Of a stretch of DNA of 22,097 nucleotides, positions 1 through 8,340 are shown piece by piece; within the stretch, counting starts at the first letter, position 1, and the number at the start of each line of letters is the position of its first letter. The DNA lies in NCBI GenBank assembly GCA_025786725.1, contig JAHLTZ010000145.1, forward strand, positions 1 to 22,097, written 5' to 3'. Under the pieces are notes generated by a model. It was not told the DNA's origin. It was given only the letters and a program-made list of their open reading frames with translations, and made no database searches. Made by a program: the position numbers and the translations under genes. This DNA comes from Syncephalis fuscata (lineage: Eukaryota > Zoopagomycota > Zoopagomycetes > Zoopagales > Piptocephalidaceae).

Positions 1-1220
1 ATGATAAATATAGATACAATGTCAATGCCAAATACATTTAAATATCGCTTATTTCCATGCTATCCAATAAATAATATCAATGTATACAAGTATAACAGAA
101 GACAAACGGTAAATGATATAACCGGTGGATAATATTGCTAAAATAGGCATACATTGTTTAATATACTGTTGGCTTTGAATTAAGAATTTGCAAACGCAAC
201 TCGATGCGCTAACACAATTCAAAATCCCAAATGTCATTTTCATCAAATTAATGTCATATAATGCATTTTTACAACAGGATTATCTCTGATTATTATGTCG
301 TATTTTATTTATCTACACTGAAGCTAGATATACAAGACTGGTATAACCTAGCGAGCACAATCCAGTATTTTGCATTATTCTATAAACAAAGAATTAATAA
401 AATTGATGTTCAAACCCCATGATTTGTTATCGGGAATGTCGTTATGCAAAGGCCAATTGCTAACTGTGATACCTGCATCAGCATTTGGTAGTACCGTGTT
501 AAAATGAATAGTCTATTTTATTAAACAATCTGTAATGCCGAATTTAATGTATATGCAAATCAATCAATATGATTTATAGCTAAGTAATTGCAGCCAACTT
601 ATCTATAGCATAAAACACTTTTAAAAAGACGCAAATATACTAGATCAAAATTGATAATATACTGAAGCTATATGTTACTTTGAATAGCATACATGCAGAT
701 GTTGGGGCAAGTTTTTCGGTAAAAGCGACAGCAAAGGCGCAAAACAAAACAATAGCAAAGGCACAGTAATTCATTGCCATTGTTGTAGAATCAATAAATT
801 TAGCTTATATTGTATGGCCTAGTTGTGTAACAGCATGGTGAAAGCCGATATATAAACCTTTACTGTATAAATACCAGATTATTGGTGTTACCAGCTTGTC
901 TGTTTAAATGTTAAACAAATTAAAACAAAGAGCTAGGCTGCATATCATCACGTTATCAGTGTGTTGGTATACGTGTGCCTCAAGTCATCATGTGAATGTA
1001 TCGCTATTGGCTCACACTACATTTCAATGGTATAGTCCATACACTACAGCCTATTGACATTTCAGCATAACCATAGGCTTAAATAGACCACGCAATACAC
1101 ACAGCTAACCATTGCACCACAATTGCACTCTCTTTCTCCAAGTATTCACCACTATCTACTTTATACCAATTATATTCTATTATCTGTTTTATTTGTTTGT
1201 TTCAACAAATCAGAATCAAC
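1..1220. other. AT-rich region without a supportable gene
   Basis: I see no coding exon here with recognisable protein content. Short open frames exist, for example about 65 codons on the minus strand near 49-246, but they have AT-driven composition and no domain. TATA-like stretches occur around 849-872. A pyrimidine- and CA-rich stretch from about 1090 to 1200 resembles the leaders directly before the start codons of other genes in this window, so 800-1220 may be the promoter and leader of the exon that follows. No tRNA, rRNA or obvious repeat family was seen. Confidence 0.5.
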
Positions 1221-1314
1221 ATAAAGCGTCCTATTGCTGTCGTCTGTACCATCGTCGTGGCTTTTGTGGCCAATATAGCCATGGCAGATGCTAAGCCAAT
1301 GCTAGTTCGTCGTG
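1221..1314 (+). pseudogene. Candidate signal-peptide exon with ATA where ATG is expected
   Basis: Read from 1221, the frame gives ATA, then Lys-Arg-Pro, then a hydrophobic run of about 18 residues rich in Val, Ile and Ala, then an Ala-Met-Ala/Asp-Ala step that looks like a signal-peptidase site, then KPMLVRR. At base 1314 it reaches a GTAGGT splice donor. The n-region, h-region and cleavage-site order is textbook for a secreted protein. The codon where initiation is expected is ATA, in the context AAC ATA AAG, and I found no in-frame ATG just upstream. Either the start codon mutated and the gene is dead, or the start is non-AUG or lies in an unseen upstream exon. The donor is in register with the intron-like repeat array that follows, so the two probably belonged to one transcription unit. 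No homologue is recognised. Confidence 0.4.
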
Positions 1315-2104
1315 GTAGGTTGCAACTACGATGCTCAATTAATTAGTTACTCAATCAAATACTTTTTGTAATACCAAACTGAATTTGATAGCCTGTAAGT
1401 GATTTTATAAACTCCTTAAACATGCTAAATACATATCGCCCACTATACGTGTTTAGTAACTTATATTGATAGTTTGTAAGTAGCTCCATCTATTAATTAG
1501 TTATATAATAACCATATGCCATTCACCTTTTTGTGATTAATAATTTGTATTAATAAAGAGTAAGCAGCGTTGTATATTAATTTAATTATATACCAACAAT
1601 TTTGCATTTACTTTGCGTGCTCAATAATGTGCATTAATAGAGCGTAAGTAACGTTTTACATTAACTAATTATATACTAAATTTATGCTGTTTACTGTGTG
1701 TACTCAATAATATGTATTAATATTTTGTAAGTGGTGGTTTAGCTTAACTAACTATATGCTAAAATATTTCATGCACCATGTGTGCCAATGATTTGTATTA
1801 ATAGCAGGTAAGTGGCGATGTATAGTAATGGGCTATATATTAATCATGTTTCATGCGCTGTGTTTGTTCAATAGCCTGTATTAATAGGCGGTAAATAAGA
1901 TTGTATATTGATTAACTATCATTAGCTAATCCGATATTTGTACGTTGAATGGTTTTTATTGATAGATGGTAGGTGAGACTGCATATTAAGCTACTATGTT
2001 CTAATCATAAACCATGCATTGTGCGTTTTTAGTAAGATATTTTTATAGAATGTAAGTGGAGCTGTATGGAAATTGGATAAATGTTAATTATATATTATAC
2101 ATAG
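1315..2104 (+). repeat. Degenerate ~82-bp tandem array of intron-like units (left part)
   Basis: Units begin with a 5' splice-site consensus at 1315, 1395, 1476, 1560, 1644, 1727, 1808, 1891, 1969 and 2052, so spacings are 78-84 bp. Most end in TTAATAG or TTGATAG. That AG sits exactly three bases before the next GTAAGT, so each unit looks like one small intron plus a 3-base exon. The triplets between AG and GT are CCT, TTT, AGC, CAG, GCG, ATG and AAT. Two units have lost the AG (AA before 1557, AT before 1724). Branch-point-like CTAAT or CTAAC motifs lie mid-unit, as in real introns of this window. Units are diverged in sequence but keep length and splice signals. The last unit is cut at 2104 by the LTR element and resumes at 7531. 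Confidence 0.75.
2100..2104. repeat. Target-site duplication, left copy (CATAG)
   Basis: CATAG directly precedes the 5' LTR and is repeated directly after the 3' LTR at 7526-7530. A 5-bp duplication is normal for Ty3/gypsy integrases. It shows that the element integrated as a unit and has not recombined since. Confidence 0.9.
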
Positions 2105-2319
2105 TGTGGTATCAATCTTGGAAACGATGGTATTTAGGAGCGGAGCTCAAATAATTAATATAAATACTATCCAAGTTCATATAATTAATAAAGAACAGAC
2201 TTTCTTACGACTAATCTTCTTGCTACAAATATAAGTGGAGATATCACAATAATATTCAGTGTTTATTGATAGTTGTCACCTCGCTCTACCGTCCCCCCAA
2301 ATCCTCCACCAATACGACA
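2105..2319 (+). repeat. 5' LTR
   Basis: This 215-bp copy is the same length as the 3' LTR and I saw no difference from it on reading. It has TG...CA termini. An AT-rich TATA-like stretch lies near 2151-2166 and an AATAAA polyadenylation signal at 2187-2192. The last bases contain CCTCCACCAAT, which is the reverse complement of the sequence just after the LTR. Confidence 0.95.
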
Positions 2320-2338
2320 ATTGGTGGAGGACCTGGGC
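2320..2338 (+). other. Primer-binding site and adjoining hairpin
   Basis: After the LTR terminal CA come two bases (AT) and then TGGTGGAGGACC. This is the usual placement of a site that pairs with a tRNA ending in CCA. The same bases are complementary to CCTCCACCAAT at the end of the LTR, giving an 11-bp perfect inverted repeat around a 6-base loop. The primer could therefore be a tRNA, or the RNA itself as in Tf1-type elements. I could not name a tRNA. Confidence 0.65.
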
Positions 2339-2465
2339 AACGTAAAACAATCGTTGCCCGTTCGTGCTCTCCCGTACCTAAAGACACTAATATTATTGAA
2401 TACCTTCCACTTGACTCGATCTAATTTTATCTAATAATACCGCTAATATCTCGTCATACATCCAA

Positions 2466-3818
2466 ATGTCTACTAACGAAAGACTAAGGCCATTAACACG
2501 CGCTGCGGCAGCCATCGCCTTACCTATTGATGAACAGGATGAGGTTGATGATCGATCGAATGTATCACAGAACAATCAACCCGAAGTACCAGTTCCAACG
2601 ACCCCGGAACAGGCACCCACATCAGTACCATCCAGTACTGCAACAGTGATCCAATTGATCACAGAAAGTTTTGTCAATACATTGGTACAAAATGCCGGCT
2701 CATTATCGACCACAGACAGTGCGCAAATGGCCATCGCGTTAAACTACACACTGCAAAAGTTAGGCCATAATCAAATTGCTACCTTACCTTCAATTACCCC
2801 TGGCCCTGGGTACACCGTACAAACGCCCGGCACTATTCTGCCGACAGTTGTCCCAACCCATGAAGTCACATCCTCTGCGCCCATAGCGGAATTCAACAAT
2901 CTAACGGATACTCCCAGTCGTATTCCCAAATCGACTACCTTCGAATCGATAGCTGACAGTGAATCCACTGATAGCGTATCAGTAATACTACAAAACGATA
3001 CTCCGCCGGTGAAAAAAATTACACCAGCAGCAAAATTACCCAAGATGGATATCGAAAGGTTAGACGATAAGGACGACCCGTTAGAATGGTTAAACAGCTT
3101 TCAGATGATCGCTGGACTAGCGAAATGGGATGAGCCAACAAAATGCGGTCGCTTATTTTACGGATTACGTGGCCGTGAGAGTGTTTGGTGCCTTCAAAAC
3201 ACTCCGCGACTAGATGATTATCGTCCTGGACTATTCACACAGTTAGTAAGGGAATTGAAGACGAAATGGTGTTTAGGCGATCCCGAAGAAATGTTAATGA
3301 CCAAATTCCATCTGACTCGTTTACGTCCCAATGAGACCCTCCTCGCTTTCGCTGAGCGAGTAGAGAAGGCCGGTAGTAGCGCTGGTGCTGATACCGACGC
3401 CATTTGGTACCAGATTAAATTGGGTACGAATGAATACGTCCGCGATAAACTACGGAACTACCAGATCCAAACATTGGATGATTTGCGATTCAGAGGAAAA
3501 AGTATACCAACAATTGACCCAAATAAGAAACAAATCAACCGATCGGATATCCATGCTGTTCTTAACGATGATTCAACCTTCTCTGACGAGCTAGTGTCTA
3601 GTTCAGTTCAGATGGTCTCTAATTTGAGTCAGCAACGTTGCCGCCCCAATAACAACAACGGACGGAAAAGCAAACAACAACAATCTGTTCCTCGTTATCC
3701 CTGCGCTATCTGCGATGTTCAAGGACACTTTACACACCAATGTCCAAAATTACCCGCTGCCCGAGCCTCTGCATTAGGTGGACTACCTAATGTAGACGCT
3801 AACGAATCGGAAAACTAA
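2466..3818 (+). CDS. gag: Gag structural protein of the Ty3/gypsy element
   Basis: This 450-residue protein would form the cytoplasmic virus-like particle and bind the element RNA. The first ~190 residues are Pro/Ser/Thr-rich and probably disordered. A helical retrotransposon-gag capsid-like region follows at roughly 200-330 (it contains DPLEWLNSF and FHLTRLRPNETLLAF). A Gln/Asn-rich linker leads to a single CCHC zinc knuckle, Cys413-x2-Cys416-x4-His421-x4-Cys426, typical of nucleocapsid. The start is the first ATG after a 146-base leader. The stop TAA at 3816 lies directly after the slippery sequence GGAAAAC, so most ribosomes should end here and a minority continue into pol. The assignment rests on the knuckle, position and partner frame. 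Confidence 0.93.
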   Translation: MSTNERLRPLTRAAAAIALPIDEQDEVDDRSNVSQNNQPEVPVPTTPEQAPTSVPSSTATVIQLITESFVNTLVQNAGSLSTTDSAQMAIALNYTLQKLGHNQIATLPSITPGPGYTVQTPGTILPTVVPTHEVTSSAPIAEFNNLTDTPSRIPKSTTFESIADSESTDSVSVILQNDTPPVKKITPAAKLPKMDIERLDDKDDPLEWLNSFQMIAGLAKWDEPTKCGRLFYGLRGRESVWCLQNTPRLDDYRPGLFTQLVRELKTKWCLGDPEEMLMTKFHLTRLRPNETLLAFAERVEKAGSSAGADTDAIWYQIKLGTNEYVRDKLRNYQIQTLDDLRFRGKSIPTIDPNKKQINRSDIHAVLNDDSTFSDELVSSSVQMVSNLSQQRCRPNNNNGRKSKQQQSVPRYPCAICDVQGHFTHQCPKLPAARASALGGLPNVDANESEN

Positions 3819-3876
3819 GTGGGGTGTCGACGTTTAAGGGTACCGACACCCCCGACCAATTAACAAATCCCTTGAA
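3809..3876 (+). promoter_or_regulatory. -1 ribosomal frameshift signal between gag and pol
   Basis: The Gag frame ends G GAA AAC TAA, and GGAAAAC (3809-3815) is a slippery heptamer in the correct phase. After a five-base spacer, GGGGTGTCG (3821-3829) is perfectly complementary to CGACACCCC (3844-3852), a 9-bp GC-rich stem with a 14-base loop. Loop bases 3833-3840 (TTTAAGGG) can also pair with CCCTTGAA at 3869-3876, with one G-U, which would form an H-type pseudoknot. The pol frame is open only from 3803, so the shift must occur in this 16-base overlap. The order slippery site, spacer, structure is the classic arrangement. Efficiency is unknown. Confidence 0.8.
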
Positions 3877-6800
3877 AACCGTATCCGTAGTCAATGCCAT
3901 TTCCGCAACGACATTACTACAGGATGGTACTATCAATGGACACGTAGTCTCTATGCTGATCGATACAGGTGCTGAAAGTACAGTTATTTCTAGTGCGGTT
4001 TGCACTAAAATAGGACTCATTTTGGGCCCACGTACCGATTCATTTGTACGATTAGCTGATGGCCGTCACGTTAACACTCGTGGACGCACTCCAGTGCGGA
4101 TTGAAATCGCTAACGTGGTACGGCAAGTCGATGCAGTTATACTAGACGCTGCCCCGTATAGCGTTCTACTTGGTATGGATTGGTTATCAGCCGCTGGTGC
4201 CAGCATTGATTGCGCAGCGGGCCGATTGTTCATTGATGGCCAATCCCATGATATAAAATTATCAAATAATCCCTCTCCTGGTATACATGTCGTATCCATG
4301 GTAGAGAAAGTCAGAAATAGTCGTTTACTTAGTAAGATTAAACAACACTTACTGAGACGGGGTGAACGACCCACTAAGAAGATTAATGATGCCGTGTTAG
4401 CATTGGCACTATCCCAATCGTCTAGTGAAGAATGGAATGAGTATACGCGTACAGCAAAACTCAATCAAGTGCTACAGGAATATTCAGATCTCTTTGCGGC
4501 GAATCCGAATAATCCTAATGCCACTACTAGAGTTCGCCACACAATCGATACAGGTGACTCACAACCAATTAATACACCCCCCTATCGTTCGGCTTATCGA
4601 CAGAGAGAAAAGATAACTGAAGCAATTGCTGACATGCTCAAGAATGGTATTATTGAACCATCTCGTAGTCCATGGTCTTCTCCTGTGGTACTAGTCGGTA
4701 AGAAGGATGGTGGTGAAAGATTTTGTGTAGATTATCGCAAAATCAACTCTATAACCAAGAAGGACTCATATCCAACTACTCGGATCGATGATGCCCTTGA
4801 CATGCTGACTGGCGCCTGTTGGTTTACTACTTTAGACCTTGCGTCAGGATATTGGCAAGTTAAGATGGCCGAGTCCGACAAAGAAAAGACAGCGTTTGTC
4901 ACTCACGCTGGTCTATATCAATTTAGTGTCATGCCATTCGGTTTATGCAATGCACCTGCGACTTTTCAACGATTGATGGATGAAGTATTGGCGGGATTGA
5001 AGTGGCATTCGTGTATTGTTTACCTAGATGACATTATCGTGTTTGGTAGAACGTTTGAAGAACACCTACAACGACTGAGTGCTGTATTTAAACGACTACG
5101 TGACGCTGGACTTCGTCTGAAGCGTAGTAAATGTCATTTCGGACAACAACAACTTGCTTATCTCGGTCATGTAGTTAGCGCTACTGGCGTTAAGCCCGAT
5201 CCAGATAAAGTGTCTGCAGTGCACAATTTCCCTGTTCCCACTGACGTCCGGGGATGTAAAAGCTTTCTAGGCTTAGCATCTTATTATCGCCGCTTTATTA
5301 ATCGATTCGCTGAAAGAGCCGAACCCATTCGTCGCCTAGAGAAGAAAGGTACACCTTTTGTATGGTCAAACGAACAACAAATCGCTTTTGATGATCTACG
5401 AACTGCTTTAACTAGTAATGACGTACTAGCTTACCCAACTCTATCTGAACCATTCCGAATTGAAACTGACGCATCTACTTACGGCCTTGGCGCTGTATTA
5501 TCACAACAAATCAATGATGTATGGCGGCCAATTGCATATGCTAGTAGAGCGTTGAATGATGCTCAAAAGAATTATTCAGCAACTGAATGTGAATGTATGG
5601 CTATCGTTTGGGCCATTGAAAAGTTTAGACCCTATGTTTATGGTAGCAACTTTACTGTAGTTACAGATCATTCTGCTTTGCGTTGGCTCATGTCTCGACC
5701 TAATCCAACCGGTAAACTTGGGCGATGGGCGTTAAAACTACAAGAGTACCGACCAACCATTGAATACCGACGTGGTACTGCAAATGCTAATGCTGATGCA
5801 TTATCGCGCGATCCTTTACCGTGGCATGAACTGGTCGAATTAGCAGAGCAAGACAAGGCAACTATGGTGATGCACATAGCCGAAATACCTGTACCCTTGT
5901 TACCCACTAATGAAGAATGGCTATATGCTCAACAAACTGAGGCTGGTACAGCAGATATTTATGCTTACTTGAAATATGGCGCTGAGTCTACGCTGATGAT
6001 GTCCGAACCTACTCGTCGCTCTTTACGTAAACGTGCCAAACGCTTTGGATTGGTAAATGACCGAATGAAAAGGAAAGTTATGAAAAACGGCATTGTGGTA
6101 GATTTACTAGATGTAGTACCCAACCAATATCGACCAGTAGTACTATATCATAGTCATGATCAGGAACTGGCTGGTCATTTGGGTATCACACGTACTCACC
6201 AGCGATTACGTCAAAACTATTGGTGGCAAAATATGCACAGTGACGTATGCGATTATGTAGCATCCTGTACTGTATGTCAGAAAGTGCGACGTATACACCA
6301 ACGATCCGGACTGTTACAGTCATTACCGGTGCCAGAAAAACCGTTCGACTTTATTGCCATTGATCTAATGGGACCTTTTACTGAATCCAATTATGGAAAT
6401 AAGTATGTGGCTGTATGTTGTGATTACACCACTCGATGGATAGAAGCAGCGGCCATTCCAGATGCGACGGCTGAGACGACCGTTCAGTTCCTAATGACTC
6501 ATATTATCGCTAGGCATGGTATGCCAAGAGTATTACTTACTGATGGTGGAACCAATTTCACATCTGGTTTGACTACTGGCATAGCACGTAGACTAGGCAT
6601 ACAACGACGGATCACTTCGGCTAGACGACCTCAAACTGATGGACTTGTAGAAAGATTTAATCATACACTTGCTTCTATGATAGCTAAGTTCACTAGTGAT
6701 TTTGAACAAGATTGGGATAAGTATTTGCCTTTACTACTATTCGCTTACAGAACGACAAGACAATCGTCGGCTGGACACTCACCTTTTCAACTATTGTTTG

Positions 6801-7360
6801 GACGAGAGGCTACCCAACCGTTGGAAGTCGCCGTCGACCCAGCTCCGACAATTCCGATCCGGTTCCATAAAAAGGTAGAAGAATATGAAGAATATGTCAC
6901 CGATCTGCAGTTGAGATTAAACGATGTAAGAGAAAGGGCCAGATTGATGATTGAAGCAGCCCAACGTCGACAATCTGCAAGATATAATAAAGGACGACGA
7001 AAGGAACCGTTTAAAGAAGGAGATTTAGTGTGGGTGGAAGAACAACTGTTAAAAGGAACAAAATTGAAAAAGATGAAAGAACGTATCAAAGGACCGTTTA
7101 AGGTGATTGACCAGACGTCGGCTGTGAATTATCTCCTAAAGGATTTAGAAACGCAAAGAACGTTTTCTGAACATGCCGATCGAATGGTGCCCTTACATAA
7201 CAGGCCCGCACACTTATTATTACCTGCAGTAGCGGTAAACCATTTATCAGTGCCCAACCTAAGTCAAGATGATATGTCAGCGGGACGCTTGACAACCAAA
7301 GAGGGAGTGTTGTGGTATCAATCTTGGAAACGATGGTATTTAGGAGCGGAGCTCAAATAA
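3815..7360 (+). CDS. pol: Pol polyprotein: protease, reverse transcriptase, RNase H, integrase
   Basis: About 1182 codons, made as Gag-Pol by -1 frameshifting; no ATG opens the frame. Numbering from 3815: aspartic protease with Asp50-Thr-Gly; reverse transcriptase with the LDLASGYWQVKM block and YLDD at 403-406; RNase H with Asp552 and the TDH triad near 617-619; integrase with an N-terminal zinc site (His781/His788, Cys818/Cys821) and catalytic Asp850, Asp910, Glu946, which is D,D-35-E spacing. A GPF module (KGPFKVIDQ) follows. All catalytic residues are present and there are no internal stops. The enzyme set would copy the RNA inside the particle and integrate the DNA in the nucleus. The frame ends 50 bases inside the 3' LTR, so the LTR start is coding in this copy. 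No chromodomain was found after the GPF module. Confidence 0.95.
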   Translation, partial: LSGVSTFKGTDTPDQLTNPLKTVSVVNAISATTLLQDGTINGHVVSMLIDTGAESTVISSAVCTKIGLILGPRTDSFVRLADGRHVNTRGRTPVRIEIANVVRQVDAVILDAAPYSVLLGMDWLSAAGASIDCAAGRLFIDGQSHDIKLSNNPSPGIHVVSMVEKVRNSRLLSKIKQHLLRRGERPTKKINDAVLALALSQSSSEEWNEYTRTAKLNQVLQEYSDLFAANPNNPNATTRVRHTIDTGDSQPINTPPYRSAYRQREKITEAIADMLKNGIIEPSRSPWSSPVVLVGKKDGGERFCVDYRKINSITKKDSYPTTRIDDALDMLTGACWFTTLDLASGYWQVKMAESDKEKTAFVTHAGLYQFSVMPFGLCNAPATFQRLMDEVLAGLKWHSCIVYLDDIIVFGRTFEEHLQRLSAVFKRLRDAGLRLKRSKCHFGQQQLAYLGHVVSATGVKPDPDKVSAVHNFPVPTDVRGCKSFLGLASYYRRFINRFAERAEPIRRLEKKGTPFVWSNEQQIAFDDLRTALTSNDVLAYPTLSEPFRIETDASTYGLGAVLSQQINDVWRPIAYASRALNDAQKNYSATECECMAIVWAIEKFRPYVYGSNFTVVTDHSALRWLMSRPNPTGKLGRWALKLQEYRPTIEYRRGTANANADALSRDPLPWHELVELAEQDKATMVMHIAEIPVPLLPTNEEWLYAQQTEAGTADIYAYLKYGAESTLMMSEPTRRSLRKRAKRFGLVNDRMKRKVMKNGIVVDLLDVVPNQYRPVVLYHSHDQELAGHLGITRTHQRLRQNYWWQNMHSDVCDYVASCTVCQKVRRIHQRSGLLQSLPVPEKPFDFIAIDLMGPFTESNYGNKYVAVCCDYTTRWIEAAAIPDATAETTVQFLMTHIIARHGMPRVLLTDGGTNFTSGLTTGIARRLGIQRRITSARRPQTDGLVERFNHTLASMIAKFTSDFEQDWDKYLPLLLFAYRTTRQSSAGHSPFQLLFGREATQPLEVAVDPAPTIPIRFHKKVEEYEEYVTDLQLRLNDVRERARLMIEAAQRRQSARYNKGRRKEPFKEGDLVWVEEQLLKGTKLKKMKERIKGPFKVIDQTSAVNYLLKDLETQRTFSEHADRMVPLHNRPAHLLLPAVAVNHLSVPNLSQDDMSAGRLTTKEGVLWYQSWKRWYLGAELK
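7298..7307 (+). other. Polypurine tract
   Basis: AAAGAGGGAG lies three bases before the 3' LTR and is the expected RNase H-resistant primer for plus-strand synthesis. It is also coding sequence, inside the 3' end of pol. Confidence 0.7.
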
Positions 7361-7525
7361 TTAATATAAATACTATCCAAGTTCATATAATTAATAAAGA
7401 ACAGACTTTCTTACGACTAATCTTCTTGCTACAAATATAAGTGGAGATATCACAATAATATTCAGTGTTTATTGATAGTTGTCACCTCGCTCTACCGTCC
7501 CCCCAAATCCTCCACCAATACGACA
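7311..7525 (+). repeat. 3' LTR
   Basis: 215 bp, no difference from the 5' LTR on reading. AATAAA at 7393-7398 is the probable polyadenylation signal of the element transcript. Its first 50 bases carry the end of pol. Confidence 0.95.
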
Positions 7526-7530
7526 CATAG
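7526..7530. repeat. Target-site duplication, right copy (CATAG)
   Basis: This matches the left copy at 2100-2104. Confidence 0.9.
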
Positions 7531-7725
7531 TATGTAGCTAGTAATTTAATGCTAACAAACAGTAAGTGATATTTCACACCATCTAATTATGTACTAATCA
7601 TATACTGTTACTGAACATTTTAATGGCATTTGCCGATAGATGGTGAGATAAACTGCATAATAGTTAGCTATATACTAATTAAACGAACTTTACTGTATAC
7701 ATCTATACCATGAAATAACTAGCAT
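7531..7725 (+). repeat. Intron-like tandem array (right part, after the LTR element)
   Basis: The interrupted unit ends here, with AA in place of AG before the triplet ACA at 7559-7561. The next unit starts GTAAGT at 7562 and ends GATAG at 7639, followed by triplet ATG. Another starts GTGAGA at 7643 and ends CTAG at 7722. After the triplet CAT (7723-7725) the donor position reads AATTTA, not GT, so the regular series stops. Both complete units contain ACTAAT, a plausible branch point. The continuation in phase across the 5.4-kb insertion confirms the left and right parts are one array. Confidence 0.7.
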
Positions 7726-8340
7726 AATTTAAAACATTAGCATGTATAATCATTAGGTTACCGTTTCCACTACTTTAGATATATATATGGCAAGAAGCAA
7801 AATCATTTGACAAATGCCGTTCAGTCCATTCACATATCAAGCTCCAGCCAATGCTCCGGGTTATTCATATTTCAATCAATGATATTATCATATTACAAAC
7901 AATTTTACAATTAGTCGTGTATATATAGCTATGTAAACTTGTAGTAATAAACATATAGTCATATCTATGCTTATGCTTAATTTGCATCCAATTATTGAGA
8001 AGCACTAGTCAGTAAATATATTAGCATTGTATTTGTACAAATACAATTTATTATGTCGACTTGCGTGATGCAGGGCAATGTTAATGATTAAGAATGCACA
8101 AACCAAAACTATTAAAATCCAAAGTAAGCCACATTAAAATGAAACTAAGGAATTAGAATTTAGCAACAATGTTAATACTCTATCGTTAATATTAACTTTA
8201 AAAACAGCCTTTTTATTAGCAACAGCCTTTCAGTAAATAATAAACATAAGATTAAACATAACATTATCGTAAAGCTTTTAATCTTCATTACTATTTGTTG
8301 ACATGCTTTTGTAAACAATTATAGCATTTCGCTTTTTTAA
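7726..8340. other. AT-rich intergenic DNA, includes the metH 3' end region
   Basis: No coding content was recognised. On the minus strand, AATAAA at 8217-8212 lies about 125 bases past the metH stop and is a plausible polyadenylation signal. The rest is AT-rich, with no structure I can interpret. Confidence 0.5.

Larger units (their letters stand above)
2105..7525 (+). mobile_element. Intact Ty3/gypsy LTR retrotransposon, 5421 bp
   Basis: The element has 215-bp direct LTRs (2105-2319 and 7311-7525) that begin TGT and end ACA, a primer-binding site, separate gag and pol frames, a polypurine tract and a 5-bp CATAG target duplication. The pol order is protease, reverse transcriptase, RNase H, integrase, which defines the Ty3/gypsy (Metaviridae) type. 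I found no difference between the two LTRs, and both long frames are unbroken, so insertion was recent and the copy may be autonomous. It landed inside one unit of the intron-like tandem array. Removing the element and one CATAG restores a unit of normal length (84 bp). I saw no chromodomain. Expression or mobility cannot be judged from sequence. Confidence 0.96.

Noticed and set aside
49-246. 65-codon minus-strand frame
   Set aside because: No domain, AT-rich composition, no supporting context.
1112-1294. 60-codon frame overlapping the signal-peptide exon
   Set aside because: It lacks an ATG start and is in another frame; the signal-peptide reading ends at a donor in register with the array.
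1315-2104. Reading the ~82-bp array as a CRISPR or ordinary minisatellite
   Set aside because: Units are diverged along their length with no constant repeat and variable spacer; only splice-like signals and spacing are kept, and the setting is eukaryotic.
3824-3826. Independent pol start at GTG
   Set aside because: The frame lacks an ATG here and the junction has a full -1 frameshift signal; separate initiation at GTG is unlikely in a eukaryote.
7090-7360. Chromodomain at the end of pol
   Set aside because: The C-terminus has a GPF module, but I found no chromodomain-like aromatic and WKGY-type motif.
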